Source: Mycobacterium sp. E2733 (GTDB lineage Bacteria; Actinomycetota; Actinomycetes; Mycobacteriales; Mycobacteriaceae). Taken from it: DNA of 64,000 nucleotides. Shown here in pieces: positions 47,405 to 55,812 of this stretch (positions within the stretch are counted from its first letter, which is position 1; each line of letters starts with the position of its first letter). The notes beneath the pieces are model-generated. The model was not told the origin of the DNA and searched no databases. It saw only the letters and a program-made list of their open reading frames with translations. The DNA is taken from NCBI RefSeq assembly GCF_001667585.1, contig NZ_LZJZ01000021.1, forward strand, positions 159,496-223,495, in the 5' to 3' direction. Made by a program: the position numbers and the translations under genes.

Positions 47405-48262
47405 TCAGCGAACCCGGCCAGCAGTTTCTTTGCTTGAAGTCAGGTTGCGTTCTTTGCTTGAAGTCAGGTTGCGCTCGATCTGGTGGGCGGCGTGCAGTAT
47501 CCGATCGGACGAGCGCGGCAAAGATGTAGGCGCACAAATTGCCGAAGTGACCGCGCCCGCGCATAGGCCGTTGGGGTGCCACACAGGTGCGGCGATGCAG
47601 CTGATGGCGGGGATTGGACTTCGGTGCTCGGTGATGGTCGCGTGCGGGTTGCGGAGGGTGCCCCGCAGGTGCTGCCACTCACTCGGTGTCCAACAGGATG
47701 GTAGGACGACACCATCTGGTTGGGTGGCGTAAAGGATGCGTCCGGCGGCGGTGCGGGCGGCGGTGTCGGAGTCCAGCTCGCCCAGTGGCCAGGCGCGACC
47801 GCGCGATGCCGCGGCGGTGACTATGCGAATTCGGCCACCGTCAAGCACGCACATCGACGCAGCGGCATTCAGTTCAACGGCAAGCGCATGTATCGGATCG
47901 CGTGCCGCTCGACGCAGGATCGGATCCGGCTGCCACCGCTGCCCATATTTGGCCAGCCGCGACCCGACGTAGTAGCGGTGGTCGATGCGTTGTGCGGCAC
48001 CCAATTTGACGAGTTGCTCGGCCAGGCGGTATGCGGAAGTCTTCGCTAGCCCGGTGGCGTGAACCAAGGCGGTCAACCCGATCCCGTCCTCGGCGTGGGC
48101 GACCGCGTCGAGCACTGCGAACGCACCGGCTAGGACGCCACGACCTGGCTCGCTGTTCAGTAGTTGCTCAGACAGGCGGTGCGAAGCGACCAAGCCATTC
48201 TCTGCGGTGGTAGCCGTCGTACCGACCGCAGCGGACCGAGGGGCAGATATCGAGACGTTCAT
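47405..48262 (-). CDS. IclR-family transcriptional regulator
   Basis: The product has 285 residues with an N-terminal winged helix (about 45-100; AFAVLDAVAHAEDGIGLTALV, GLAKTSAYRLAEQLVKLG) and a C-terminal IclR effector domain (WPLGELDSDTAARTAAGRIL, PAISCIAAPVW). It lies upstream of the AGE/DJ-1/GH13 operon in the same direction, with a 453-base spacer holding an inverted repeat, so it is the likely local regulator. The C-terminus contains an 8-residue tandem duplication (RNLTSSKE twice). Confidence 0.8.
   Translation of the reverse strand: MNVSISAPRSAAVGTTATTAENGLVASHRLSEQLLNSEPGRGVLAGAFAVLDAVAHAEDGIGLTALVHATGLAKTSAYRLAEQLVKLGAAQRIDHRYYVGSRLAKYGQRWQPDPILRRAARDPIHALAVELNAAASMCVLDGGRIRIVTAAASRGRAWPLGELDSDTAARTAAGRILYATQPDGVVLPSCWTPSEWQHLRGTLRNPHATITEHRSPIPAISCIAAPVWHPNGLCAGAVTSAICAPTSLPRSSDRILHAAHQIERNLTSSKERNLTSSKETAGRVR
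47426..47473 (-). repeat. Two perfect tandem copies of a 24-bp unit
   Basis: The unit TTCTTTGCTTGAAGTCAGGT plus four bases occurs twice in tandem without mismatch, inside the 3' end of the IclR gene. It adds eight in-frame residues and keeps the frame. Confidence 0.9.
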
Positions 48263-48392
48263 CTAGTGCCGCCACTTTGTAACTCAAACCGCGTCGAACC
48301 TGCGGCGAGCAATAGCATAGGCCCGCCGCGCTTCGCAATCCGCAAGTTCGGCAGTTTAGGTAGGACGGTCGGCTAGCTGTTCACGTTTAGTT

Positions 48393-48773
48393 CACGGGCT
48401 GCAGCGGTACTTTGACGGCACCGGCTGGACCAGCGAGTGGGCGTTCGCCACAGAACCGCCGAAGAAAGACACTTCCGGGAAGGCGGCCTTGGCCCTGGCG
48501 GCGCTGGGAGTCCTGGGCCTCATCATCGTCGGCAAAACCTGGGTTTTCGATGCGAAGAAAGATGGCCAGTCGGCCCCGAGCAGTTCGGCCGCGGCCGGGC
48601 CACCGACGCCGGCCGAGGCGGCGCCGCCGACACCGGCCGGACCCAAGAAGCCGGACGGAGTCACCTTCACGACTGCTCCGGGGCCGAACGGCGACGTGGT
48701 CGACGCCCGATTTGCCATTCGTGACAACTACACCGAGCAGATGATCAAAGACGGTGCCCGAACGGACACGTAA
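48393..48773 (+). pseudogene. Truncated DUF2510 gene, copy 2
   Basis: The segment parallels 39607 onward of the intact DUF2510 gene: LQRYFDGTGWTSEWAFATEP, the transmembrane helix, the Pro-rich linker and ARFAIRDNYTEQMIKDGARTDT, then a stop. It lacks the first 24 or so codons and the last 70 or so. Divergence from copy 1 (roughly one base in eight by eye) shows the duplication is not recent. Confidence 0.75.
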
Positions 48774-48831
48774 TAGGCCGGGGCGCGATGCCGGGCCGGA
48801 ACTCTCCGCCCGAAGCTGACATAATCGCTTC

Positions 48832-48990
48832 GTGCCCACCGAACCCCCACGTCGACCACGGGCCGCGCCGGAGCCGCCGCCGGCGCATACCACGCCCGAG
48901 GATCTGGAGAGGTTCGGCGACGAGGAGCAGATGCGCGCGGCGTCGGACGAGGCCCGGCTCCGCGACGAGAGACCGCCGCATCACGGCTAG
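48832..48990 (+). CDS. 52-residue small protein, intact copy 2
   Basis: The ORF starts VPTEPPRRPRAAPEPPPAHT and ends RDERPPHHG, Pro-rich then charged and helical. The same gene, frameshifted, follows the DUF2510 gene at 40230. Presence next to both DUF2510 copies suggests an ancestral two-gene unit. There is no strong Shine-Dalgarno. Confidence 0.55.
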   Translation: MPTEPPRRPRAAPEPPPAHTTPEDLERFGDEEQMRAASDEARLRDERPPHHG

Positions 48991-49016
48991 GCGCCGCTCT
49001 CCCGACAACTAGCGGT

Positions 49017-49919
49017 TCAGCCGGCGGCGACGCGGTCGATGTGGGCGAGGAAGTGCGTCAACACCGCGTCGGGCGCCTCGAGTTGTGGCCAGTGTCCGAT
49101 GTCGTCGGCGAGCATCACGACATTGGGTTCGGGAATCACCTCGGCATAGCGGCGCGCCATGTGCGCACCGGAGTTGGGGTCGACCGGCCCATCGATTAAG
49201 CGCATGGGAACCGCGGTCTGCCGCATTGCACGCACCCACCGGTTTCGGTGCGTGTAGCGATCGTTGATGAAGCGGCCGACTTTGTGCAGCACCCGGCGGC
49301 CATCGTTGTAGTCCAAGATCTGGTTGAACACGTCCATCATGTGCCGGGTCGGCTTCGTATTCGGGCCGAACATCTCGCGCAGCGTGGGCTCCAGCAGCCG
49401 GCGGGACACCGGACTGCCCTGCACTTGGCTGAATACGTCGCCCAACGGAGTACCGGACATCAGCTTCTGCGCCAATCTGGGCGTGTATGCCTCGATGAAC
49501 ATTCCTCCGTTGAGCCAGGTGATGGAGTCGATGCGCAGCGCGCCATACGCTTGCTGACCGAACTCATGACGAGCCAACAACTCCTGGCCCACAGAATCAC
49601 CGATGTCGTGGGCCAGGATGTGCACGTTGCGGATGTTCAGGTGGGCCAGCAAAGCTTCGTGCATGTCGGCGTGGTCCCCCACCGAGTACTCGTAGGCCAC
49701 CGGTTTTTCGGAGAACCCCATGCCGATCATGTCCGGCGCGATGACCGTGAACCGTTGCGACAGCGCAGGCCAGATCCGCACCCAGTCAAAGGAATTGAAC
49801 GGATAACCGTGGATCAACAGCAGCGGAGGACCGCTGCCCTCTACGCGGTAGAAGATGTCGAAGCCGAGGTAGTCGAAGGACTCCCCGGCCGCCAGCCAGC
49901 GTTGCAGTTCGGCGTCCAT
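49017..49919 (-). CDS. Alpha/beta hydrolase (haloalkane dehalogenase/epoxide hydrolase type)
   Basis: This 300-residue hydrolase has LLLIHGYPFNSFDW (oxyanion HG motif), DMIGMGFSEKP, the nucleophile elbow AHDIGDSVG with Asp rather than Ser, and a C-terminal His in DDIGHWPQLEAP. An Asp nucleophile points to the dehalogenase/epoxide hydrolase branch; the substrate is unknown. I chose the ATG at 49919, with AGGGGAT about ten bases upstream, over a GTG ten codons earlier. Confidence 0.85.
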   Translation of the reverse strand: MDAELQRWLAAGESFDYLGFDIFYRVEGSGPPLLLIHGYPFNSFDWVRIWPALSQRFTVIAPDMIGMGFSEKPVAYEYSVGDHADMHEALLAHLNIRNVHILAHDIGDSVGQELLARHEFGQQAYGALRIDSITWLNGGMFIEAYTPRLAQKLMSGTPLGDVFSQVQGSPVSRRLLEPTLREMFGPNTKPTRHMMDVFNQILDYNDGRRVLHKVGRFINDRYTHRNRWVRAMRQTAVPMRLIDGPVDPNSGAHMARRYAEVIPEPNVVMLADDIGHWPQLEAPDAVLTHFLAHIDRVAAG

Positions 49920-49979
49920 GGGGTCATCATCCCCTCGGCCTGAGGGCATCGCCCGCGTCGGGCTGTGTTCCCCGCGGGG

Positions 49980-50207
49980 TTACGCGGTGCGCCGACGCGT
50001 GCGGCTATGCGTGTCGGTCGACCAGAGGTGACCGCAATCCGAGCACTGTAGGTGTACCAACGTCCCCTTGTTGCTCAGCAGGTACTGCCAGTGCGTATCG
50101 CAATTTCGCCGGTCCCGGCAATCACCACAGCTGGCGCGGTGATCGCAGCGCGGGCAAGGCAGCCATGCGCGGCGGCTACGGTCGGCGGTCGGATCAATCG
50201 GTAACAC
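49980..50207 (-). CDS. Small zinc-ribbon-like protein
   Basis: The 75-residue product has several paired cysteines (CPRCDHRASCGDC, a later CDTHW and QCSDCGHLW), which suggest bound zinc. The Arg-rich C-terminus could bind nucleic acid. The start GTG lies within the last codons of the upstream gene (14-nt overlap), so translation is probably coupled. Confidence 0.6.
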   Translation of the reverse strand: MLPIDPTADRSRRAWLPCPRCDHRASCGDCRDRRNCDTHWQYLLSNKGTLVHLQCSDCGHLWSTDTHSRTRRRTA

Positions 50208-50424
50208 GATCAGCCGTCCGTGAGGGTAGGACGCCGGCGCGGACCAACTCGTCGTAGACCCGCTGCTGCTCCACATCCAGATTCGAGTACAGCATGTCGT
50301 AGGCCTGCTGTTCCTCGGCGAGCACGGCGACAGGGTCCCAGTCCTCACCGATCGCTTCGAGCACGGCGCTGCGTCGGCGCGCCTCATCGAAGGTCAGGTC
50401 ATAGGCAAAATCGAAGTTGGCCAT
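50194..50424 (-). CDS. Small acidic conserved-looking protein
   Basis: The 76-residue product (MANFDFAYDLTFDEARRRSA...) is acidic, probably helical and without a recognised domain. GGGAGCG precedes the ATG. It overlaps the zinc-ribbon-like gene downstream, so the two may form a functional pair. Confidence 0.65.
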   Translation of the reverse strand: MANFDFAYDLTFDEARRRSAVLEAIGEDWDPVAVLAEEQQAYDMLYSNLDVEQQRVYDELVRAGVLPSRTADRVTD

Positions 50425-50490
50425 CGCGCTCCCAGCCGTTAGAGATCCAAACGAATGGTTAGGACGCCCTAATTCAGGCTGGTCAAGCTA

Positions 50491-50502
50491 TGACGCGCGT
50501 CA
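50491..50502. promoter_or_regulatory. 12-bp perfect palindrome upstream of the small two-gene unit
   Basis: TGACGCGCGTCA lies 66 bases upstream of the ATG at 50424, in a 381-base spacer (50425-50805) with no gene. Its position fits an operator, but such a palindrome can occur by chance in GC-rich DNA. Confidence 0.3.
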
Positions 50503-50805
50503 CTTTTGCCGGCTGAAGTCCGTCACATTCGGCCTAGCGACCGGCGTCGACCGGTCAGGGTCTTGTCGGCCTCGGTAAGCCCGGGATGACCAGGGTGGGC
50601 GCGCTGACGCTTCCGCCACGGCATGTGCGTACTCCGTTCTCGGGCATCGTCTTTGGAAATGGTTTTTGGAGGTACGGTCGGCCACGAATCGGGCGAGGTT
50701 TGGCAGGTCAACGGCAAACGGGTATTGGATTACGCACCCTTGCCTCACATCTCCGTGCGAATATCGGCGTCGAGGGCGTTTGTGGGGCAGGAAAGGTGAG
50801 CCACG

Positions 50806-51807
50806 ATGACCAAACTTGATTCGCGCCTCCGTAAGGCGCTGAGCGCTGCGCGTGATCTGAGCGGCGCTGCGGATGCGCCACGCGGCGCAGGCGATTCGAC
50901 GAGAGGGCTGCAGCTTCCGCGGAGCACGCGGGTACGCGCTCTGGCCGCCGAGCAGCTTGTCCGCATGGGGTTTGACGCCGCGGCAATCGACCGCGAACTG
51001 GCCGCGGAACGAGCGGAGAGCCACCGCCGCCTGGAAAGGCTCAAGGCGGAAGCGGTCGCCCAGTCCGGTGTGCGGGCCGACTCCCTGGCCCGGATGGTCG
51101 ACGCCCACCGCGAAGCGTGGGGCGGGGTGATCGGCGTCGGGCCGCCGACGACGCAGTACCTCACCCTCGACAGCCCGGTTGAAATTTGGGCGACGGACGG
51201 CGTGAGCCTCGAGTCAACCACCATCGAGCCGTACAAGAGCCGCGCGCAGATTCGCCTCGACGCGAGCGAGTCCCACGATTGGTGGCACGGCGCATACCTT
51301 TTCACCACGAATTACGACTTCCTTCACTTCTACTTCCTCTGGCAGAACCAAGAGAGTGAATCCGCCGTCGTCGATGTCAATGCGTTTCTCAACGGCTTCT
51401 GCTCGGCGCACTCGCACGGCGGCTGGTTCTTCGGCGGAAAGGGGGAGCTGACGCTCGACCCGACTCTCGACCTCATTCAGACTTGGACGCAGCCGCTATC
51501 GTCGGCGCCGCCCCAGGCCGGCGAAACGTGGAACGTCCTCGACCTCGTCGCCGACTCGACCGGCTTCGACACTGATGACAAAACGAACTACGACGTGGTG
51601 TACCGGGGAACCCTCGTGGGCTATCAGCAGGAGATCGTGCCACCCGGCGAATACCTCATTATCGACGTCGCGTTACGGCTGGGCTCCTACGTCGACAACT
51701 CCGAAGTCAGCGCGGACTTTGCAACAGGCGAGTTCTACGTGATGAGCCCATTGGTCAACCTGACAATCCTGTACCCGGCAATAGGCCCAGTTTCCGCAGC
51801 GGAGTGA
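50806..51807 (+). CDS. Unrecognised 333-residue protein
   Basis: The N-terminal 110 residues or so are helical and charged (AAEQLVRMGFDAAAIDRELA, then RRLERLKAEAVAQ), like a short coiled coil. The rest is beta-rich with many aromatics (SHDWWHGAYLFTTNYDFLHF, HSHGGWFFGG) and no signal peptide or membrane segment. I do not recognise the family. AAAGGTGAG precedes the ATG. It is the last gene before the tRNA scar. Confidence 0.75.
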   Translation: MTKLDSRLRKALSAARDLSGAADAPRGAGDSTRGLQLPRSTRVRALAAEQLVRMGFDAAAIDRELAAERAESHRRLERLKAEAVAQSGVRADSLARMVDAHREAWGGVIGVGPPTTQYLTLDSPVEIWATDGVSLESTTIEPYKSRAQIRLDASESHDWWHGAYLFTTNYDFLHFYFLWQNQESESAVVDVNAFLNGFCSAHSHGGWFFGGKGELTLDPTLDLIQTWTQPLSSAPPQAGETWNVLDLVADSTGFDTDDKTNYDVVYRGTLVGYQQEIVPPGEYLIIDVALRLGSYVDNSEVSADFATGEFYVMSPLVNLTILYPAIGPVSAAE

Positions 51808-51859
51808 TCACCCGACGTCCCGGCGAAGTCATGTTCGACCTGCGCCGGGCTGACATGTG

Positions 51860-51902
51860 TCGGGCTGACAGGATTTGAACCTGCGACCACTTGACCCCCA
51901 GG
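51860..51902 (-). other. 3' fragment of tRNA-Pro(GGG), probable attachment-site scar
   Basis: On the minus strand the segment reads from the anticodon loop (CTGGGGG) through TCAAG, a variable loop, the T arm (GCAGG-TTCAAAT-CCTGT) to the acceptor 3' strand CAGCCCG and A. The 5' half (acceptor, D arm) is absent: adjoining sequence cannot pair with TCAAG and has no D loop. A tRNA 3' end alone is the usual trace left by tyrosine-integrase elements, which re-create the tRNA end at the far junction. Confidence 0.65.
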
Positions 51903-52494
51903 CTTAGCGGCAGTATCCGTAGGCGTCCGTAGGTGTATTACTTAAGCGTTGTGCCACAACGGATTAACGTTTCCAAGCGCAGCTACGAACAAGCACGGAA
52001 ATTCACGGTCAAATTGAGCGAATGGCGGTACAAATGGCGGTACGGACGCCCTGCACGCCGAGGTGCGTTCGCGACTCGCGTCGGACGACGCTCGATTGGT
52101 CGCTGGTCTTTCGATGCCCGCACCGAGGCGGAGGCAGCTGAATCGCTGCGCCGTCGTGCCGCCACGGCGCGCTCCGGCCGCGGCCCTCGTTGCGCCGACC
52201 CGGCCGGGATCGCGGCTGCGCTCGACGTCGCCGCGACCGCTTTAAAACTGATGCGAAAGTGGGCGTCGGGCAGTCTGGCGCGAGACGGAGAGCACCGAGG
52301 GTCTCGATGAACAACTGCCCTCGCAGCGACGCGGACGTCAGACGACAATCCGTATGACCATGGCAGGCAGCACGTATGCTTAACTGCGAGGATACTGTCA
52401 TGCGTTGACGTGCTCAGAGTTATGGTCATACACTGTGGACGCAGTTGTCCGTGCCTCGGCCCGTCGGGGCATCAATGGAATGTGAGATATCGCG
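51903..52494 (+). promoter_or_regulatory. Spacer with short repeats and a split inverted repeat before the first P450
   Basis: There is no convincing gene. It holds two CCGTAGG copies (about 51917-51933), a tandem AATGGCGGTAC pair (about 52020-52042) and an inverted repeat of 10-bp arms, GTATGACCAT at 52352-52361 and ATGGTCATAC at 52422-52431. The arms lie 60-140 bases before the P450 ATG at 52495 and could bind the TetR protein encoded downstream. The repeats close to the tRNA scar could be former integrase arm sites (speculative). Confidence 0.4.
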
Positions 52495-53748
52495 ATGAAC
52501 GTAAGTAGCGCCGCTCCCAACGTCTTCGAAGCTGGCCTGCCCACGTTCAGCTACGACTTCACAGCCACTCCGCAGGACATCCTCGAAGACGTGCGAATTG
52601 CGCAATCGTGTGCGCCCATCGCCATTGGTCCTCTCGGTCCGGAAATACTGTCCTACGGCCTGGCGCGGGATATGCTGCGCGACAGTAGATTCAGGCTGCC
52701 ACCCGGCTTGTCGCTGGCAGCACAGGGCGTCACCTCAGGCCCGCTGTACGACAAGCTGATGAGCAGCCTTCTGGGTCTCGATGGCCCGCCACATACTCGC
52801 TTACGCAAACTGGTGTCGAGGGCGTTTACTCCGCGCGCGACGTCGCCTTTACAGGACACGATTCATGAGGTGGTGAACGGGCTGATCGATCAAGTAGTAG
52901 AGGTCGGTCGTTGCGACGTCGTGACCGACATCGCGCGGCCCTATCCCACCCCGATCATGTGTGCGCTGATCGGTGCGCCTCGGGAAGACTGGCATCTTTT
53001 CGCACAGTGGACCGATGAAATCTTCAAGGCTTTCAACATTCAGCCCGACGCCAACTTCGATGAAGCCGCGATCATGCGGTCGTGGAGTGAACTGGACGCC
53101 TATGTCGATGACATGGTCGCTGCACGCCGGAGCCATCTGACTGATGATTTGCTGTCTGAGCTTATACGGGCCGAAAGCGAGGGCGACCGGCTCAATCTCG
53201 ATGAACTGCGCATGCTGGTGGCTGGCTTCCTGATGGCGGGGACGGACACCACCCGACACCAACTGGCCGCCTCGGTGCAGGTGCTGTGCGAGCATCGGGA
53301 TCAATGGGCGAAGCTGGGCGACGAGCCAGAGCTTGCGATGCAGGCGGTCGAGGAGACCATGCGGCACTCGCCGGCGGTCTGTGTCGCGGTGCGAGCCGCT
53401 ACCGAGGATGCCGAATTTGGTGGGTACACGTTCCCGGCGGGGACCTTGGTAGTCGTGAACACCTTTGCAGCCAACCGTGATCCGGCGATTTATGAGAATG
53501 CAGATCGGTTCGACATCGCGCGTAAGGACTTGCCCGCGATTCTGACTTTCGGTGGGGGCGCGCACTACTGCCTAGGGGCGAACCTCGCACGCCGGGAATT
53601 GGCGGAAGCACTTATAGTCCTCACCCGACGTCTCACCGCACCCCATCGGACCGCTCCTGCGCCGTGGAAATCCCTGCTCGGTATGACCGGCCCAACGACA
53701 CTTGAGATTGAGTTCGACAGCGAAATGGTTGTGGCAGCGGATGCGTAG
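52495..53748 (+). CDS. Cytochrome P450 (417 residues)
   Basis: A soluble bacterial P450 with the I-helix AGTDTTRHQ, ExxR motif EETMRHS and heme loop FGGGAHYCLGANLAR. All key residues are intact, so it should be an active monooxygenase given ferredoxin partners, which are not encoded nearby. The substrate is unknown; lipids or sterols are common in mycobacteria. Its stop overlaps the TetR start by 8 nt. Confidence 0.9.
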   Translation: MNVSSAAPNVFEAGLPTFSYDFTATPQDILEDVRIAQSCAPIAIGPLGPEILSYGLARDMLRDSRFRLPPGLSLAAQGVTSGPLYDKLMSSLLGLDGPPHTRLRKLVSRAFTPRATSPLQDTIHEVVNGLIDQVVEVGRCDVVTDIARPYPTPIMCALIGAPREDWHLFAQWTDEIFKAFNIQPDANFDEAAIMRSWSELDAYVDDMVAARRSHLTDDLLSELIRAESEGDRLNLDELRMLVAGFLMAGTDTTRHQLAASVQVLCEHRDQWAKLGDEPELAMQAVEETMRHSPAVCVAVRAATEDAEFGGYTFPAGTLVVVNTFAANRDPAIYENADRFDIARKDLPAILTFGGGAHYCLGANLARRELAEALIVLTRRLTAPHRTAPAPWKSLLGMTGPTTLEIEFDSEMVVAADA

Positions 53749-54415
53749 TCGCGGCTGGGCGGGCGTCACACCCGCCTCGGACGAGGAGGCAATTGCCCGC
53801 ATTCTGGATGCGGTAGACGACGTGATTGCTGAACACGGGTCGGCGCTGCGGCTTGCCGACGTCGCCCGAAGACTCGGGGTCACTCGTCAGACGGTGTACC
53901 GGTACTTTCCCAACGCCGACGCGCTCCTTATTGCCAGCGCAATGCGCGCGGTCAACGGTTTCATCGACCAAGGTGTACACCACGTCAGCGGCCTCAATGA
54001 CCCGGTCAGTGCGATCGTCGAAATAATTTCGTTCGCAGTTGAAAACCTTACCGGCGATCCACAGTTGGAGAGCTTGCTTACCCAGACCCCTCAGGGCGAA
54101 GCTGCCATCTCGCTCACCTCCGACACAGCGATCATTTTCTGCTTGTCGGCCTTCCACCGCCTCGATGTCGATTGGAAGCTTCACGGCTTCGACACCACCG
54201 CGCTCAATGAGCTTGCCGAAATGACCTTGCGCACAGTGCATTCTCTTTTGACCGATCCCGGGCAGCGGCAGCGCGACGGAATCGCACTACGCCGCTTTGT
54301 TGCGCGATGGCTCGGTCCAGCGATCCTCTATCCACGGATGACGTCGTTGCCGGTCCACGAACGGCACGCATCATCGGACGAGCACATCGAGCCGGACAGG
54401 TGCGCTGAATCGTGA
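53741..54415 (+). CDS. TetR-family regulator
   Basis: The 224-residue product has an N-terminal helix-turn-helix (LADVARRLGVTRQTVYRYFPN near residue 50) and a helical ligand-binding domain. The ATG at 53741 lies within the last codons of the P450 gene; a GTG near 53702 would extend the N-terminus. It probably controls the P450-TetR-SDR unit, perhaps through the inverted repeat at 52352-52431. Confidence 0.8.
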   Translation: MRSRGWAGVTPASDEEAIARILDAVDDVIAEHGSALRLADVARRLGVTRQTVYRYFPNADALLIASAMRAVNGFIDQGVHHVSGLNDPVSAIVEIISFAVENLTGDPQLESLLTQTPQGEAAISLTSDTAIIFCLSAFHRLDVDWKLHGFDTTALNELAEMTLRTVHSLLTDPGQRQRDGIALRRFVARWLGPAILYPRMTSLPVHERHASSDEHIEPDRCAES

Positions 54416-54439
54416 ACTTCGGACGAGAGGCCGCCGACG

Positions 54440-55324
54440 GTGCCACTATCTGACGGACAGGCTTGCAATTACCCTGCAAGGGCGAGCGATTATCCTTCGT
54501 CAAGGGCATCGAGCGTGTCGGGGAAGGTTGCGTTCGTTACCGGCGGGGCGTCCGGCATTGGCGCCGCGTTGGCGACCAAGTTGGTTGATGGGGGCGCCGA
54601 GGTCTGGATCGCCGATCGTCAGATCGGCCCCGCGCAGGAACTGGCGCAACGCCTCAACAGGGGTGGCACAAAGGCGCACGCGATTGAGCTGGATGTGCGC
54701 AGCTATCCATCGTTTGAGCGTGCCGTCGCCGAGGCGGTAGGGCAGTCCGGGCGGATCGACTACCTGTTTAACAACGCAGGCATTTTGGTCGACCGTGAGG
54801 TCGACTCGTACACGCTCGATGACTGGAACGACGTGTTCGATGTGAACCTGCGCGGTGTGGTGCACGGCATCCAGGCGGTCTATCCGATCATGATCGGGCA
54901 GCACTCCGGCCACATCGTGAACACAGCCTCGATCGCCGGTCTCGCCGCCGGCGCAGTGCCGGCCAGCTACGCCGCCACTAAGCACGCCGTTGTCGGGATC
55001 TCCAAGTCGTTGCGCATCGAGGCCGAGCGCCACGGCGTGCAGGTATCGGTGCTTTGTCCTGGCATGGTCTCGACTCCGATGGTGCTAACGGAGAGACATC
55101 GGGGGATGGCACCAGGACCAATAGAACGCTTTCTAGAAACGTCAAAACCCGAACGGTTCGCCGAGCGCGCCCTTCGTGCCGTGTTGCGGGGAGACGCGAT
55201 CATTGTGTTGCCGACGTGGTGGAAGGCATTCTGGTACCTGGAGCGGTTCTCGCCCGCGTTGTCGATACTCGTCGCAAAAGCCATGCTTAAGCAAAAACGT
55301 CGGATGCAGTCCACCGCCGCCTGA
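54440..55324 (+). CDS. Short-chain dehydrogenase/reductase
   Basis: The 294-residue protein has the cofactor loop TGGASGIGAAL, the NNAG motif and the catalytic SYAATKH with the upstream Ser in VNTASIAG. It is a classical SDR acting on an alcohol or ketone, possibly on the product of the neighbouring P450. A GTG about 25 codons in (before SGKVAFVTGG), with AAGGGC upstream, is an alternative start. The C-terminus ends in a basic, partly hydrophobic tail. Confidence 0.85.
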   Translation: MPLSDGQACNYPARASDYPSSRASSVSGKVAFVTGGASGIGAALATKLVDGGAEVWIADRQIGPAQELAQRLNRGGTKAHAIELDVRSYPSFERAVAEAVGQSGRIDYLFNNAGILVDREVDSYTLDDWNDVFDVNLRGVVHGIQAVYPIMIGQHSGHIVNTASIAGLAAGAVPASYAATKHAVVGISKSLRIEAERHGVQVSVLCPGMVSTPMVLTERHRGMAPGPIERFLETSKPERFAERALRAVLRGDAIIVLPTWWKAFWYLERFSPALSILVAKAMLKQKRRMQSTAA

Positions 55325-55812
55325 TCTGCTGTCTTAATGGCTAGGCACACCGGGTTCTAAAACTCGCGTGGGCCGGTACGGTGGGTAATCTTGCCGCAGG
55401 TTGTGACAACGTCGTGACAACGCCGGCGTTGGAGTCCGTTGGTGCGGGGGTGTCTGCACGATTTGCTGGCTCGCCTCGACGCCGTTCGGGATTCCTCTGA
55501 TGCTAATCGGGCGCAATGTCGGCGGCAGTTGGCGGTCTGATCGGCCGAAGCAGTCGAATGCTTAGCACCGACCTACTCGATGCGAACGAGTCCACTTGGG
55601 CGTTTGGTGTCACTGACAGCGTTGACGCTGATGTAGGCCAGCAGGTCACGGCGTTGGCGACGTTGGCCAATGAGGGCCGCTGTTTGGACCTACTCCGGAC
55701 GGACTGCGGACGCTTCGTCCGAAGCCATCTCTCCGGAGAGAGACGGTGCTCGCCACGAGGCGCACGTCAGTCGGTCGAGCGGGCACCCCCCACCCCTATC
55801 GATCCCGCCCGA
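55325..55812. other. Intergenic stretch without recognisable gene
   Basis: Between two convergent genes I see no gene with good codon pattern or start. The only structure is a tandem GTGACAACG pair near 55405. Confidence 0.4.

Noticed and set aside
51933..52310. 125-codon frame next to the tRNA scar as an integrase remnant
   Set aside because: No tyrosine-recombinase motif (no Arg/His-x-x-Arg/Tyr pattern) in any frame that I read; it overlaps short tandem repeats.
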